From positions 1-6,288 of the forward strand of contig DMPB01000132.1 in assembly GCA_003456175.1 (NCBI GenBank): DNA of 6,288 nucleotides, written 5' to 3'. The translations under genes were made by a program, and so were the position numbers. A model generated the notes under the pieces. The model did no database searches, was not told the origin of the DNA, and was given only the letters and a program-made list of their open reading frames with translations. The DNA is from Chitinophagaceae bacterium (GTDB taxonomy: Bacteria; Bacteroidota; Bacteroidia; Chitinophagales; Chitinophagaceae). Shown here piece by piece: positions 1 through 6,036 of this stretch (its first letter is position 1; the number at the start of each line of letters is the position of its first letter).

Positions 1-867
1 GTAAAATGCATGCTGGCTATGCTGATAGGGTATTTCAACGTTCATACCATAAATGCTAGTAACCAAAATAGGTAATGATAGTATGATGGTAATGCTTGTG
101 AGCCGCTTCATTACGTTGTTTAAGTTATTACTGATAATGCTGGCAAATGCATCCATCGTACTACTTAAAATGTTGGTGTAAATATTGGCCATTTCTAGCG
201 CCTGACTGGTATCTACAATTAAATCTTGTAAAAATTCTCTCTCTTCTTCGTTGAGCGATAAAAAGTTGGTGCGTTCCATTTTCATCATTAACATTTCGTT
301 GCTACGCAATGCAGTAACGAAATACACCAAGCTCTTTTGAATACGCATCAGGTTGAGTAACTCCTCATTTCGGTTACTATCGTACAGCTTTTGTTCGTAA
401 AGGTTACGCTGATGGTTGATTTCTTTCAAATACTCTAAAAAGTTGGTAACCACTTTTTCGAAAATCTTCAATACCATCATGTTTCGCTTATCGGGATGTC
501 TGCGTTCAAAACTGTTCAAAAACTTTTTGATGGCACCATTATCGAAACTGTTAACAGTTACAATTTGATTGTGTGTAAGAATAATACAAATAGGAATGGT
601 GATGTAATAAGCATCACTATCATTAAAAGAGTTGTTTTCGGCAGGGGTTTTAATAACAATGAATTTCACATTGTCTTCAAGCTCAAAACGTGGACGCTCA
701 TCAATGTCTAACGAATCTCTAAGAAACTCAATAGGAATATCGAGCGAGTTACTTAATTCTATAAATTCTTCTTCTTTAAAAGGTGGAACAAGATTAACCC
801 AAGTGCCATTCTCAGGTTTATCTATTTCAACGGTTTGGTGGTTTACATTTTTGAAATACTGTATCAT
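1..867 (-). CDS. corA: CorA-family divalent metal cation transporter, 3' end outside window
   Basis: This is the N-terminal 289 residues of an inner-membrane channel of the CorA (Mg2+/Co2+) family, which works as a pentamer with a large cytoplasmic funnel domain. The reading frame is open to the left edge, so the C-terminus is missing. Residues 1-130 form the mixed alpha/beta cytoplasmic part (for example FIELSNSLDIPIEFLRDSLD near 35). Residues 130-250 are long charged helices of the stalk. The first membrane helix is about 253-273, and it ends in the family signature YGMN at 273-276, the selectivity loop. The loop continues VEIPYQHSQHAFY and lacks the MPEL that follows GMN in classical E. 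coli CorA. The second helix and basic tail lie outside the window. The start is ATG at 867-865: an in-frame TAA lies two codons upstream, so no longer start is possible. It follows the small membrane gene on the same strand after 63 bases. The family assignment is firm, but the transported ion (Mg, Co, Ni or Zn) is not determined. Confidence 0.93.
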   Translation of the reverse strand, partial: MIQYFKNVNHQTVEIDKPENGTWVNLVPPFKEEEFIELSNSLDIPIEFLRDSLDIDERPRFELEDNVKFIVIKTPAENNSFNDSDAYYITIPICIILTHNQIVTVNSFDNGAIKKFLNSFERRHPDKRNMMVLKIFEKVVTNFLEYLKEINHQRNLYEQKLYDSNRNEELLNLMRIQKSLVYFVTALRSNEMLMMKMERTNFLSLNEEEREFLQDLIVDTSQALEMANIYTNILSSTMDAFASIISNNLNNVMKRLTSITIILSLPILVTSIYGMNVEIPYQHSQHAFY

Positions 868-930
868 AGCTTACCCGTTGATTTTAATGAAGCGAAGTTA
901 GTGGGCCAATGTTAGCTGAATGTCAATTCA

Positions 931-1344
931 TTATGCATCGAATTCTCCGATAGGCCTTACTTTCAATTTCGGTAAAAAACTCATTACCATAGCAACAAAG
1001 CTCATTACCGACTGCAAATACAGTGGCCATTTGGCATCAGGACAAATTCCTTCTCTGCAACCACTAAACAGCATTACCAAGTACAAACTGTAAGAAAATA
1101 AGATAGTAGTTGTAAAAAAGTTGATACGCTTTGCCCAAACTTTAGGAATCACGAATAATACAGAACAAATGAATCCGATAATAGCAATTAGCTTAGCGGG
1201 TTTTCCTAAGTTCAACTGTTCGCTCACTTTACCCTGTATACCACTCACCGTAACATCTACAACCGGTATGTAACTCCATGGTAAAAAGCAAAGTGCAAAC
1301 ATGGCAACAAGTGCTACAATACCAATTGTTTGAGCGTGTTTCAT
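931..1344 (-). CDS. Small four-helix membrane protein of unknown function
   Basis: This is a 137-residue hydrophobic protein that I do not recognise as a named family. Four membrane segments are visible at about residues 6-23, 48-66, 74-94 and 107-125. A short probably extracytoplasmic stretch after helix 1 (VVDVTVSGIQGKVSEQLN) links to helix 2. Between helices 3 and 4 is a polar loop with two cysteines, SGCREGICPDAKW (C96 and C101), which could form a disulfide or bind a ligand. The tail is basic and then acidic (KLKVRPIGEFDA). The frame stays open upstream as far as a methionine codon at 1467-1465, but that extension would be encoded by the tRNA-Cys and its terminator, so the ATG at 1344-1342, followed directly by a hydrophobic helix, is chosen. 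The start is only 24 bases past the tRNA terminator. corA follows 63 bases downstream on the same strand, so the two may be co-transcribed. The gene looks real because its hydrophobic pattern is consistent throughout. No function is proposed. Confidence 0.8.
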   Translation of the reverse strand: MKHAQTIGIVALVAMFALCFLPWSYIPVVDVTVSGIQGKVSEQLNLGKPAKLIAIIGFICSVLFVIPKVWAKRINFFTTTILFSYSLYLVMLFSGCREGICPDAKWPLYLQSVMSFVAMVMSFLPKLKVRPIGEFDA

Positions 1345-1368
1345 GGTATATTTTTTACCTTGTGTTAC

Positions 1369-1393
1369 AAAAAAACCGCCTTTGAAGGCGGTT
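1369..1393 (-). terminator. Intrinsic terminator behind tRNA-Cys
   Basis: On the minus strand the hairpin AACCGCCT-TCAA-AGGCGGTT has eight perfect base pairs and a four-base loop, and it runs directly into a tract of seven T (1375-1369). It starts 9 bases after the tRNA 3' end, as expected for a dedicated tRNA terminator. The next gene starts 24 bases further on. The plus strand has no T tract at the other side, so it is unidirectional. Confidence 0.88.
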
Positions 1394-1402
1394 CGACAAT
1401 TG

Positions 1403-1473
1403 AGGTCCCGAGCGGATTCGAACCGCTGTAGAAGCTTTTGCAGAGCTCTGCCTAGCCACTCGGCCACAGGACC
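1403..1473 (-). tRNA. tRNA-Cys (GCA)
   Basis: This is a 71-base cloverleaf read on the minus strand. The acceptor arm GGTCCTG pairs with CGGGACC (one T-G wobble). The anticodon stem GAGCT/AGCTT encloses the loop CTGCAAA, giving anticodon GCA, which reads the cysteine codons UGC and UGU. The T arm AGCGG-TTCGAAT-CCGCT is perfect and contains the invariant TTCGAAT. The discriminator base is T (U73), the usual identity element of tRNA-Cys. The CCA end is not encoded (TCAA follows the acceptor stem), so it must be added by a nucleotidyltransferase. A terminator lies just downstream and a Bacteroidota-type -7 box 20 bases upstream. Confidence 0.97.
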
Positions 1474-1493
1474 GTTATCTCGTTCGAGGGCTG

Positions 1494-1520
1494 CAAAAAT
1501 AAGGGGATTTCATTCACAAA
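1494..1520 (-). promoter_or_regulatory. Probable promoter of tRNA-Cys
   Basis: On the minus strand, TATTTTTG (1501-1494) matches the Bacteroidota primary-sigma -7 consensus TAnnTTTG exactly and sits 20 bases before the tRNA 5' end. A TTTG (1520-1517) lies upstream, but the spacing of 15 bases is shorter than the usual 19 or so, so the -33 element is uncertain. The rest of the divergent gap 1474-1571 holds only a weak plus-strand -7 candidate, GATATTTG at 1529-1536 (one mismatch), for the nucleoside phosphorylase gene. Confidence 0.55.
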
Positions 1521-1571
1521 TACCTACCGATATTTGCTTTTTCTAAAAAAACTTTTTACAACCGCTTACAT

Positions 1572-2447
1572 ATGAAAAGAATTGCTGAAAGTGAGTTAAT
1601 TATTAACAACAGAGGGGCGATATATCACCTCGATGTTAGACCAGAAGAGATAGCTACTACCATTATAACCGTTGGCGACCCTCAAAGAGTGAAGGAGGTA
1701 TCTAAGCACTTTGATCGAATTGAACATCAGTGCGAGCATCGTGAGTTTATAACGCATACAGGCTATATTGGGAAAAAGCGTGTTAGCTGCGTTGCAACAG
1801 GTATTGGTCCGGATAATATTGATATTGTATTGAACGAATTAGATGCGCTTGTTAATATTGATTTTGAAACTCGTACTATTAAGCAGCAATTAACCCAACT
1901 TAACATTATTCGTATTGGCACAAGCGGATCATTACAAGCCGATATTCCGGTGGAGGGATTTGTTGCAAGTACGCATGGCTTAGGCTTAGATAATCTATTG
2001 AACTTTTATCGCCTACAACAGAGCGACGAAGAAAATGCTATCCTTCAACATTTTGTAACACACACCCAATTAGGTGGCACCATAACACACCCATACATTG
2101 CAGCTGCCGGAGCAAGTGTGTTAAAACACTTTGTAGAAGGCTTTTATCATGGTATTACAGTTACCTGCCCGGGCTTTTATGGCCCACAAGGCAGGGTATT
2201 ACGTTTAGGAATTGCACAGCCCGATTTAATTAACATGCTAACTAGCTTTAGCTATGGCAACCATCGTATCAGCAATTTTGAAATGGAAACAAGTGCCATA
2301 TATGGTTTAGGTAAGTTATTGGGGCATCAGTGTCTAAGCTTAAATTGTATTGTGGCCAACCGTGTACGCCAAGAGTTTGCACAAGATGCTGCCGGAGCAG
2401 TAGAAAAACTAATTGTAAAAGCACTTGGAATTATTGAAAATATTTAA
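1572..2447 (+). CDS. Nucleoside phosphorylase, uridine-phosphorylase-like
   Basis: This is a 291-residue cytoplasmic enzyme of the PNP/UDP phosphorylase family, which splits a nucleoside with phosphate to give free base and (deoxy)ribose-1-phosphate in salvage. Phosphate-site elements are GDPQR at 35-39 and RIGTSG at 114-119. YHL at 18-20 places H19 where E. coli uridine phosphorylase has its H8. GFYGPQGR at 201-208 places Q206 and R208 where that enzyme binds uracil (Q166/R168). NFEMET at 235-240 supplies the ribose-binding Met-Glu pair (M238, E239). These residues favour uridine over purine substrates, but the position matches are from memory and not from an alignment. The protein is about 40 residues longer than E. 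coli Udp; part of the extra length is the N-terminal stretch before YHL. The start ATG at 1572 gives the usual short N-terminus for Bacteroidota homologues (MKRIAESELI). There is no Shine-Dalgarno. dapF follows after 14 bases, suggesting co-transcription without an obvious pathway link. Confidence 0.9.
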   Translation: MKRIAESELIINNRGAIYHLDVRPEEIATTIITVGDPQRVKEVSKHFDRIEHQCEHREFITHTGYIGKKRVSCVATGIGPDNIDIVLNELDALVNIDFETRTIKQQLTQLNIIRIGTSGSLQADIPVEGFVASTHGLGLDNLLNFYRLQQSDEENAILQHFVTHTQLGGTITHPYIAAAGASVLKHFVEGFYHGITVTCPGFYGPQGRVLRLGIAQPDLINMLTSFSYGNHRISNFEMETSAIYGLGKLLGHQCLSLNCIVANRVRQEFAQDAAGAVEKLIVKALGIIENI

Positions 2448-2461
2448 TCATTTGCGCAAGC

Positions 2462-3244
2462 ATGCAATTTCATAAATATCAAGGTACAGGTAACGATTTC
2501 GTTATCATAGATAATCGTGATGGCAGTATTCAATTATCAAATGAACAAGTTGCTTTTTTATGCGACCGAAAGTTTGGTATTGGTGCCGACGGCCTAATGT
2601 TACTGCAAAACAAAGCAGGATACGATTTTGAAATGGTATACTATAATAGCGATGGCAAGCCAAGTACCATGTGCGGCAACGGTGGCCGCTGCTTGGTTAA
2701 ATATGCTTACGAAGTGGCAGGCATCAACAAAAATGAATATCATTTTTTAGCTATTGATGGGCCACACAAGGCCAATATCGACTTTAATGGTTGGGTGAAC
2801 TTACACATGATTGATGTTCCATTGATTCAAAGCGATGGTAGCGATAGTGTTTTAAATACCGGTAGTCCGCATTTTGTGAAAATTGTTGACGATGCCGCCA
2901 CTTACGATGTGGTAAGGGTTGGTAAGCTCATTCGATATTCCGACAAATATGCCGAAGAGGGTATTAACGTGAACTTTGTAGAGCGCCTTAGCGACGATCA
3001 TATTTATGTTCGTACTTACGAACGTGGTGTAGAAAATGAAACTTTAAGTTGCGGCACTGGTGTTACAGCATCGGCCTTGGTAATGTGGCATAACGACCGT
3101 GGCTTTAACAGAGTAGAAGTAACCACCCCCGGAGGCAACCTTGCTGTTGAATTCGACCGAATAGATGAGCATAGTTTCAATAATATTTGGCTTTGCGGGC
3201 CAGCAACACAAGTGTTTGCAGGCACAATTCAACTTTCTAAATAA
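2462..3244 (+). CDS. dapF: Diaminopimelate epimerase
   Basis: This enzyme interconverts LL- and meso-diaminopimelate, the penultimate step to lysine and the source of the cross-linking residue in peptidoglycan. It is cytoplasmic and needs no cofactor. The 260 residues form two similar halves, each giving one catalytic cysteine. The N-terminal half has the signature KYQGTGNDF at 5-13 and MCGNGGRC at 70-77 with C71. The C-terminal half has ERGVENETLSCGTG at 187-200 with C197. The pair acts as the two-base acid/base system of the family. Substrate-binding elements GSPHFV (134-139) and the NVNF region (169-172) are intact. Length is normal for Bacteroidota DapF (about 260). It begins 14 bases after the phosphorylase stop and ends 2 bases before a strong hairpin terminator. 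dapB lies 2.8 kb downstream on the same strand, beyond parAB. Confidence 0.97.
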   Translation: MQFHKYQGTGNDFVIIDNRDGSIQLSNEQVAFLCDRKFGIGADGLMLLQNKAGYDFEMVYYNSDGKPSTMCGNGGRCLVKYAYEVAGINKNEYHFLAIDGPHKANIDFNGWVNLHMIDVPLIQSDGSDSVLNTGSPHFVKIVDDAATYDVVRVGKLIRYSDKYAEEGINVNFVERLSDDHIYVRTYERGVENETLSCGTGVTASALVMWHNDRGFNRVEVTTPGGNLAVEFDRIDEHSFNNIWLCGPATQVFAGTIQLSK

Positions 3245-3246
3245 TG

Positions 3247-3273
3247 AAAAGCAGCACTTGGTGCTGCTTTTTT
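3247..3273 (+). terminator. Intrinsic terminator of the phosphorylase-dapF unit
   Basis: GCAGCAC (3251-3257) pairs perfectly with GTGCTGC (3261-3267) around the loop TTG, and the stem is extended by AAAA/TTTT. A run of six T follows at 3268-3273. It lies just 2 bases beyond the dapF stop codon, so it separates dapF from the parAB transcription unit. Confidence 0.9.
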
Positions 3274-3282
3274 ATTATAAAT

Positions 3283-3297
3283 ACCTTTCGGTAAATA
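3283..3297 (-). repeat. Degenerate copy (13/15) of the parAB-associated 15-bp repeat
   Basis: On the plus strand ACCTTTCGGTAAATA differs from ACCTTACGGTAAATG, the reverse complement of the repeat, at positions 6 and 15 only. It lies 83 bases before the first exact copy. It keeps the inverted arms TACC/GGTA around a four-base centre. It could be a weaker site or chance. Confidence 0.45.
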
Positions 3298-3380
3298 TTG
3301 ATATAAATGCCACTTAAGGCAAATAGGAATTTTCAAAAAATAAATAGATTACCACAATGTAAATTGTACCTCAGCGCAGC

Positions 3381-3395
3381 CATTTACCGTAAGGT
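3381..3395 (+). repeat. 15-bp repeat, copy 1 (candidate parS-like site)
   Basis: CATTTACCGTAAGGT, the first of four exact copies in this window. It is intergenic, 172 bases before the parA start and upstream of the likely parA promoter. The inverted arms ACC/GGT surround GTAA. Flanking bases are not shared with the other copies. Confidence 0.8.
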
Positions 3396-3463
3396 GAACA
3401 CAATAACCATTTAAAATGCCGATACCATTAAGGCTATGGGCAACTATGAGGATAAATAAGCAG

Positions 3464-3471
3464 TACATTTG
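3464..3471 (+). promoter_or_regulatory. Probable -7 box of the parA promoter
   Basis: TACATTTG fits the Bacteroidota -7 consensus TAnnTTTG exactly. It would start transcription near 3478, leaving a leader of about 90 bases before parA. No TTTG is seen at the expected -33 distance, so the call rests on the -7 box alone. The exact 15-bp repeat lies about 70 bases upstream. Confidence 0.5.
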
Positions 3472-3567
3472 CAGCCCCTAATAAATATCCACTTTATGAG
3501 GGTAAATGAATTTTCTTTGCTTTATTGCAAATATTAGAACAACCTCAACGAAAAGCGATACATTACT

Positions 3568-4368
3568 ATGGCAAGAATTATAGGCATAGCCAACCAAAAA
3601 GGTGGTGTTGGTAAAACCACATCGGCCATTAACTTGGCTGCCAGCTTTGCGGTACTTGAATACAAAACGCTGCTGGTAGATGCCGATCCGCAGGCTAATA
3701 GTACTACGGGTATTGGCTTCGACCTTCATAATATTACCAGCAGTTTGTACGACTGTATGGTGAATGGTACGCCGGCAAAAGAAGTGGTTTTAAAAAGTGA
3801 TATTCCTAATTTAGATCTTATTCCTTCGCATATTGATTTAGTGGGTGCCGAAATTGAAATGATTAACTACCCCAACCGCGAAAGTGTAATGAAGGGTATT
3901 TTAGAACCTATTGCCGATAATTACGATTTTATCATCATCGATTGTAGTCCTAGCTTGGGTTTAATTACCGTGAATGCATTGGTAGCAGCACATAGTGTAG
4001 CTATTCCGGTTCAATGTGAGTTTTTCGCTTTAGAAGGTTTAGGAAAACTATTGAATACCGTTAAAATTGTTCAAAGCAGGTTAAATCCTAATTTACAAAT
4101 TGAAGGTATTTTAATGACGATGTACGATGGTCGCTTACGTTTGAGTAATCAAGTAGTTAGCGAAGTACGCCGCCACTTCGATGAGTTGGTATTCAATACT
4201 ATAGTTCACAGAAACACACGTTTGAGTGAGGCGCCTAGCTTAGGTAAGCCTGTAGTTTTATACGATGCAGAAAGTAAAGGTGCTATTAACTACCTCAATT
4301 TGGCGAAAGAAATCTTGCAAAAAAATAATCTCACTAAAATCACACAAGAAGAAAGGGTAATAGAGTAG
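3568..4368 (+). CDS. parA: Chromosome-partitioning ATPase ParA (Soj type)
   Basis: This ATPase dimerises on ATP, binds the nucleoid non-specifically and is released by ParB-stimulated hydrolysis, moving the ParB-bound origin region to opposite cell halves. The 266 residues carry the deviant Walker A box KGGVGKTT at 11-18 with the signature lysine K11 and the P-loop lysine K16. DADPQANST at 38-46 is the switch I/A' motif with D40, and [10 protein letters not shown] at 122-131 is the Walker B with D125. [11 protein letters not shown] at 186-196 belongs to the C-terminal DNA-binding and dimer surface. There is no N-terminal helix-turn-helix, so it is the short chromosomal form, not a plasmid P1-type ParA. 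The start ATG at 3568 puts the P-loop at the normal distance from the N-terminus. parB follows after 61 bases, a gap that contains one exact copy of the 15-bp repeat. Confidence 0.96.
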   Translation: MARIIGIANQKGGVGKTTSAINLAASFAVLEYKTLLVDADPQANSTTGIGFDLHNITSSLYDCMVNGTPAKEVVLKSDIPNLDLIPSHIDLVGAEIEMINYPNRESVMKGILEPIADNYDFIIIDCSPSLGLITVNALVAAHSVAIPVQCEFFALEGLGKLLNTVKIVQSRLNPNLQIEGILMTMYDGRLRLSNQVVSEVRRHFDELVFNTIVHRNTRLSEAPSLGKPVVLYDAESKGAINYLNLAKEILQKNNLTKITQEERVIE

Positions 4369-4386
4369 TGGTTACTAGTACATTTT

Positions 4387-4401
4387 CATTTACCGTAAGG
4401 T
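4387..4401 (+). repeat. 15-bp repeat, copy 2 (candidate parS-like site)
   Basis: CATTTACCGTAAGGT, an exact copy lying near the middle of the 61-base parA-parB spacer and 28 bases before the parB start. It has the same orientation as copy 1, 1006 bases away. A bound protein here could affect parB transcription or translation as well as mark DNA. Confidence 0.8.
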
Positions 4402-4429
4402 ATTTCTAAATAGTGTTACAAATTAGTAT

Positions 4430-5353
4430 ATGGCAAAGTCGAACACGGGCAATAAGGAACTTTTAGGCAAGGGTATTCGTAGCTTATTGCAGAATATCAA
4501 TGAAGATTTAAAAACTACTGAGGGTAACTTAAAGCCGCAAGTGGTAGAACAAACTACCGGCGTAATGCGTATTGCGTTGGCCGATATTCAGGTGAACCCT
4601 AAAAATCCGCGTCGCGATTTTGACGAAACTGCCTTGAACGAACTGGCTGCAAGTATTAAACTACACGACATTATTCAGCCCCTAACGGTTAGTAAGTTGG
4701 CTAATGGCAAGTATCAATTGATTGCCGGCGAACGCCGTTTTAGAGCTAGCAAAATTGCAGGACTTACCGATGTGCCAGCTTATATACGTGCCACTAACGA
4801 CCAGCAGTTACTAGAACTTGCCTTACTTGAAAACTTACAACGTGAAGACTTAAATGCTATTGAGGTTGCTTTGAGTTATAAACGTATGATGGAAGAGTTA
4901 AGTTACACACAAGAGCAAGTAGCCGAACGTATGGGCAAAGAACGTAGTACTGTAACCAATTACTTACGTTTGCTCAAATTACCTCCAGACATTCAGCTAG
5001 CTGTACGCAAGAATAGCATTAGCATGGGCCATGCACGGGCATTGATTAACCTCGAAAATGTTGATGCACAATTATACATTTTTAAAGAAATTACCGAAAA
5101 AGGGCTCAACGTTCGCCAAACAGAAGATTTGGTTCGTAAGCAAGCAGCAGTGAAAGAGCAGGCTGTTAAACCTACCACAAAAGCAGAGCTTCCACCGGCA
5201 TTCAAACGTATAGAAGATAACTTAGCATCGCATTTTGGTACAAAAGTTCGCCTGCAACACAGCAAATCGGGCAACGGAAGTATCACATTAGAGTATTACA
5301 GTTTGCAAGAGTTAAATAAAATCTTGGAACTACTTAATGTTAACGTAAGCTAA
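4430..5353 (+). CDS. parB: Chromosome-partitioning CTPase/DNA-binding protein ParB (Spo0J type)
   Basis: This protein loads at parS, binds CTP, closes into a sliding clamp, spreads along DNA and stimulates ParA; it also recruits SMC. Length is 307 residues. The N-terminal LLGKGIRSLL (11-20) is the ParA-activating segment. The ParB/Srx CTP-binding domain spans about 45-140, with AGERRFRAS at 99-107 (the GxxRxxA box) and LENLQREDLN at 133-142 (the ENxQR box). The helix-turn-helix domain begins at YTQEQVAERMG (159-169), with recognition helix GKERSTVTNYLR (169-180) followed by LLKLP. A lysine- and alanine-rich linker (about 237-254) leads to the C-terminal dimerisation domain (255-307). Every family box is intact. 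The gene ends 6 bases before the DUF5683 gene. The chromosomal type is inferred from the neighbourhood of dapF and dapB and the absence of plasmid genes. Its target site is not known from this sequence; the 15-bp repeats around it are candidates. Confidence 0.96.
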   Translation: MAKSNTGNKELLGKGIRSLLQNINEDLKTTEGNLKPQVVEQTTGVMRIALADIQVNPKNPRRDFDETALNELAASIKLHDIIQPLTVSKLANGKYQLIAGERRFRASKIAGLTDVPAYIRATNDQQLLELALLENLQREDLNAIEVALSYKRMMEELSYTQEQVAERMGKERSTVTNYLRLLKLPPDIQLAVRKNSISMGHARALINLENVDAQLYIFKEITEKGLNVRQTEDLVRKQAAVKEQAVKPTTKAELPPAFKRIEDNLASHFGTKVRLQHSKSGNGSITLEYYSLQELNKILELLNVNVS

Positions 5354-5359
5354 TAGTTC

Positions 5360-6028
5360 ATGCAGCGGTTCAAGTTCATGTTTTTGATAATGGTATTGCT
5401 AGGTACTTACCTTACGGTAAATGCGCAGCGTAACAGCAAAACCAGCTTAACAGAACAACAACTGTTTGTTAAAGATTCAGCAAGCCAACAAAAAACTAGC
5501 ACCAAAGCTACTCCGCCAAAAAAAGATTCACTTGTTTTAAAACACAGTCCACGCAAAGCAGCTATACGCAGTGCCATTTTGCCCGGTTGGGGGCAAGCCT
5601 ATAACCGTGAATATTGGAAGCTACCAATTGTATATGGTGCATTGGCCATACCTACCATCACCTTTTTATACAACAACACTTGGTATCGCAAAACTAAAGA
5701 TGCATTCAATATTCGTGCTAGTAACGATACAGGCCGCTTTAGCGAAATAGACCCTAAACTTCAGGGATTAAGCGTTAATAGTTTACAATTTTATCGCAAT
5801 ACCTTCCGACAAGATAGAGATTATTCTGTGCTATGGTTTGTAATAGTTTGGGCATTAAACGTAGTAGATGCCACCGTGTTTGCACACCTCAAAGAATTTG
5901 ATGTTAGCGATGATTTAAGCTTACGCATACAACCGCAAATCAATCAATTTAGAACACCCTCACTCGGGTTTGTACTAACCCCCAAAAATAAAGCCAGCCA
6001 GCCACGTATTCAGTTGCCGGCTCGTTAA
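5360..6028 (+). CDS. DUF5683 protein with signal peptide and membrane segments
   Basis: This is a 222-residue envelope protein of unknown function that I recognise as the Bacteroidota DUF5683 family, commonly found between parB and dapB. Residues 1-22 look like a signal peptide (basic MQRFK, hydrophobic core FMFLIMVLLG, then VNA-Q as the probable cleavage point). Residues 23-63 are polar and Ser/Thr/Lys/Gln-rich, probably flexible. The conserved block starts at RKAAIRSAILPGWGQAYNRE (65-84), the family hallmark, followed by a hydrophobic stretch at 88-105. A second block, YRNTFRQDRDYSVLWFVIVW (145-164), includes a hydrophobic segment at about 156-176 and ends in VDATVFAHLKEFDVSDDLSL. The tail is polar. 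ATG 5360 is chosen for the complete signal peptide; M7 or M11 are possible later starts. It is 6 bases after parB and 8 before dapB, so it is surely in the same operon. One exact copy of the 15-bp repeat is embedded in the signal-peptide codons 17-22. Confidence 0.85.
   Translation: MQRFKFMFLIMVLLGTYLTVNAQRNSKTSLTEQQLFVKDSASQQKTSTKATPPKKDSLVLKHSPRKAAIRSAILPGWGQAYNREYWKLPIVYGALAIPTITFLYNNTWYRKTKDAFNIRASNDTGRFSEIDPKLQGLSVNSLQFYRNTFRQDRDYSVLWFVIVWALNVVDATVFAHLKEFDVSDDLSLRIQPQINQFRTPSLGFVLTPKNKASQPRIQLPAR
5409..5423 (-). repeat. 15-bp repeat, copy 3 (inside the DUF5683 gene)
   Basis: ACCTTACGGTAAATG on the plus strand is the exact reverse complement of copies 1 and 2. It overlaps codons 17-22 and spells Leu-Thr-Val-Asn (CTT ACG GTA AAT) at the end of the signal peptide. 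It lies 1022 bases from copy 2 and in opposite orientation. Confidence 0.8.
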
Positions 6029-6036
6029 CATTGTAT

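Larger units (their letters stand above)
3245..3567. other. 323-base intergenic region upstream of parA
   Basis: No open frame with coding character was found here. The region contains the dapF terminator, a degenerate copy (3283-3297) and an exact copy (3381-3395) of the 15-bp repeat described below, a consensus -7 box at 3464-3471, and then an untranslated leader of about 90 bases before parA. Weak inverted repeats are present (TGCC/GGCA at 3308-3321; TTTGC/GCAAA at 3516-3531), but both are too short to call as structures. There is no Shine-Dalgarno before the parA start. Confidence 0.7.

Noticed and set aside
496..901. Plus-strand open frames of 71 and 89 codons
   Set aside because: They run antisense to corA, whose full N-terminal domain is clear on the minus strand.
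961..977. CGGTAAA in the small membrane gene as a further repeat copy
   Set aside because: Only about 9 of 15 bases match, the level also seen at 3963-3979 and 5079-5093, so it is chance.
1345..1467. Upstream extension of the small membrane protein to an ATG at 1467
   Set aside because: These codons are the tRNA-Cys and its terminator read on the same strand; the cloverleaf explains the sequence completely.
1369..1473. tRNA-Cys as an integration site of a mobile element
   Set aside because: No integrase gene and no repeated tRNA 3' end elsewhere in the window; neighbouring genes are ordinary core genes.
2960..2980. TTAACGTGAAC inside dapF as a canonical parS half-site
   Set aside because: Only one half resembles ACGTGAAAC and the other half does not pair; it is explained by coding sequence.
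3516..3531. TTTGC/GCAAA inverted repeat in the parA leader as a riboswitch or attenuator stem
   Set aside because: A five-base arm in AT-rich DNA without T tract or extended pairing is not enough.
4993..5286. Minus-strand open frame of 97 codons within parB
   Set aside because: Antisense shadow of a complete, well-conserved ParB; no independent coding signal.
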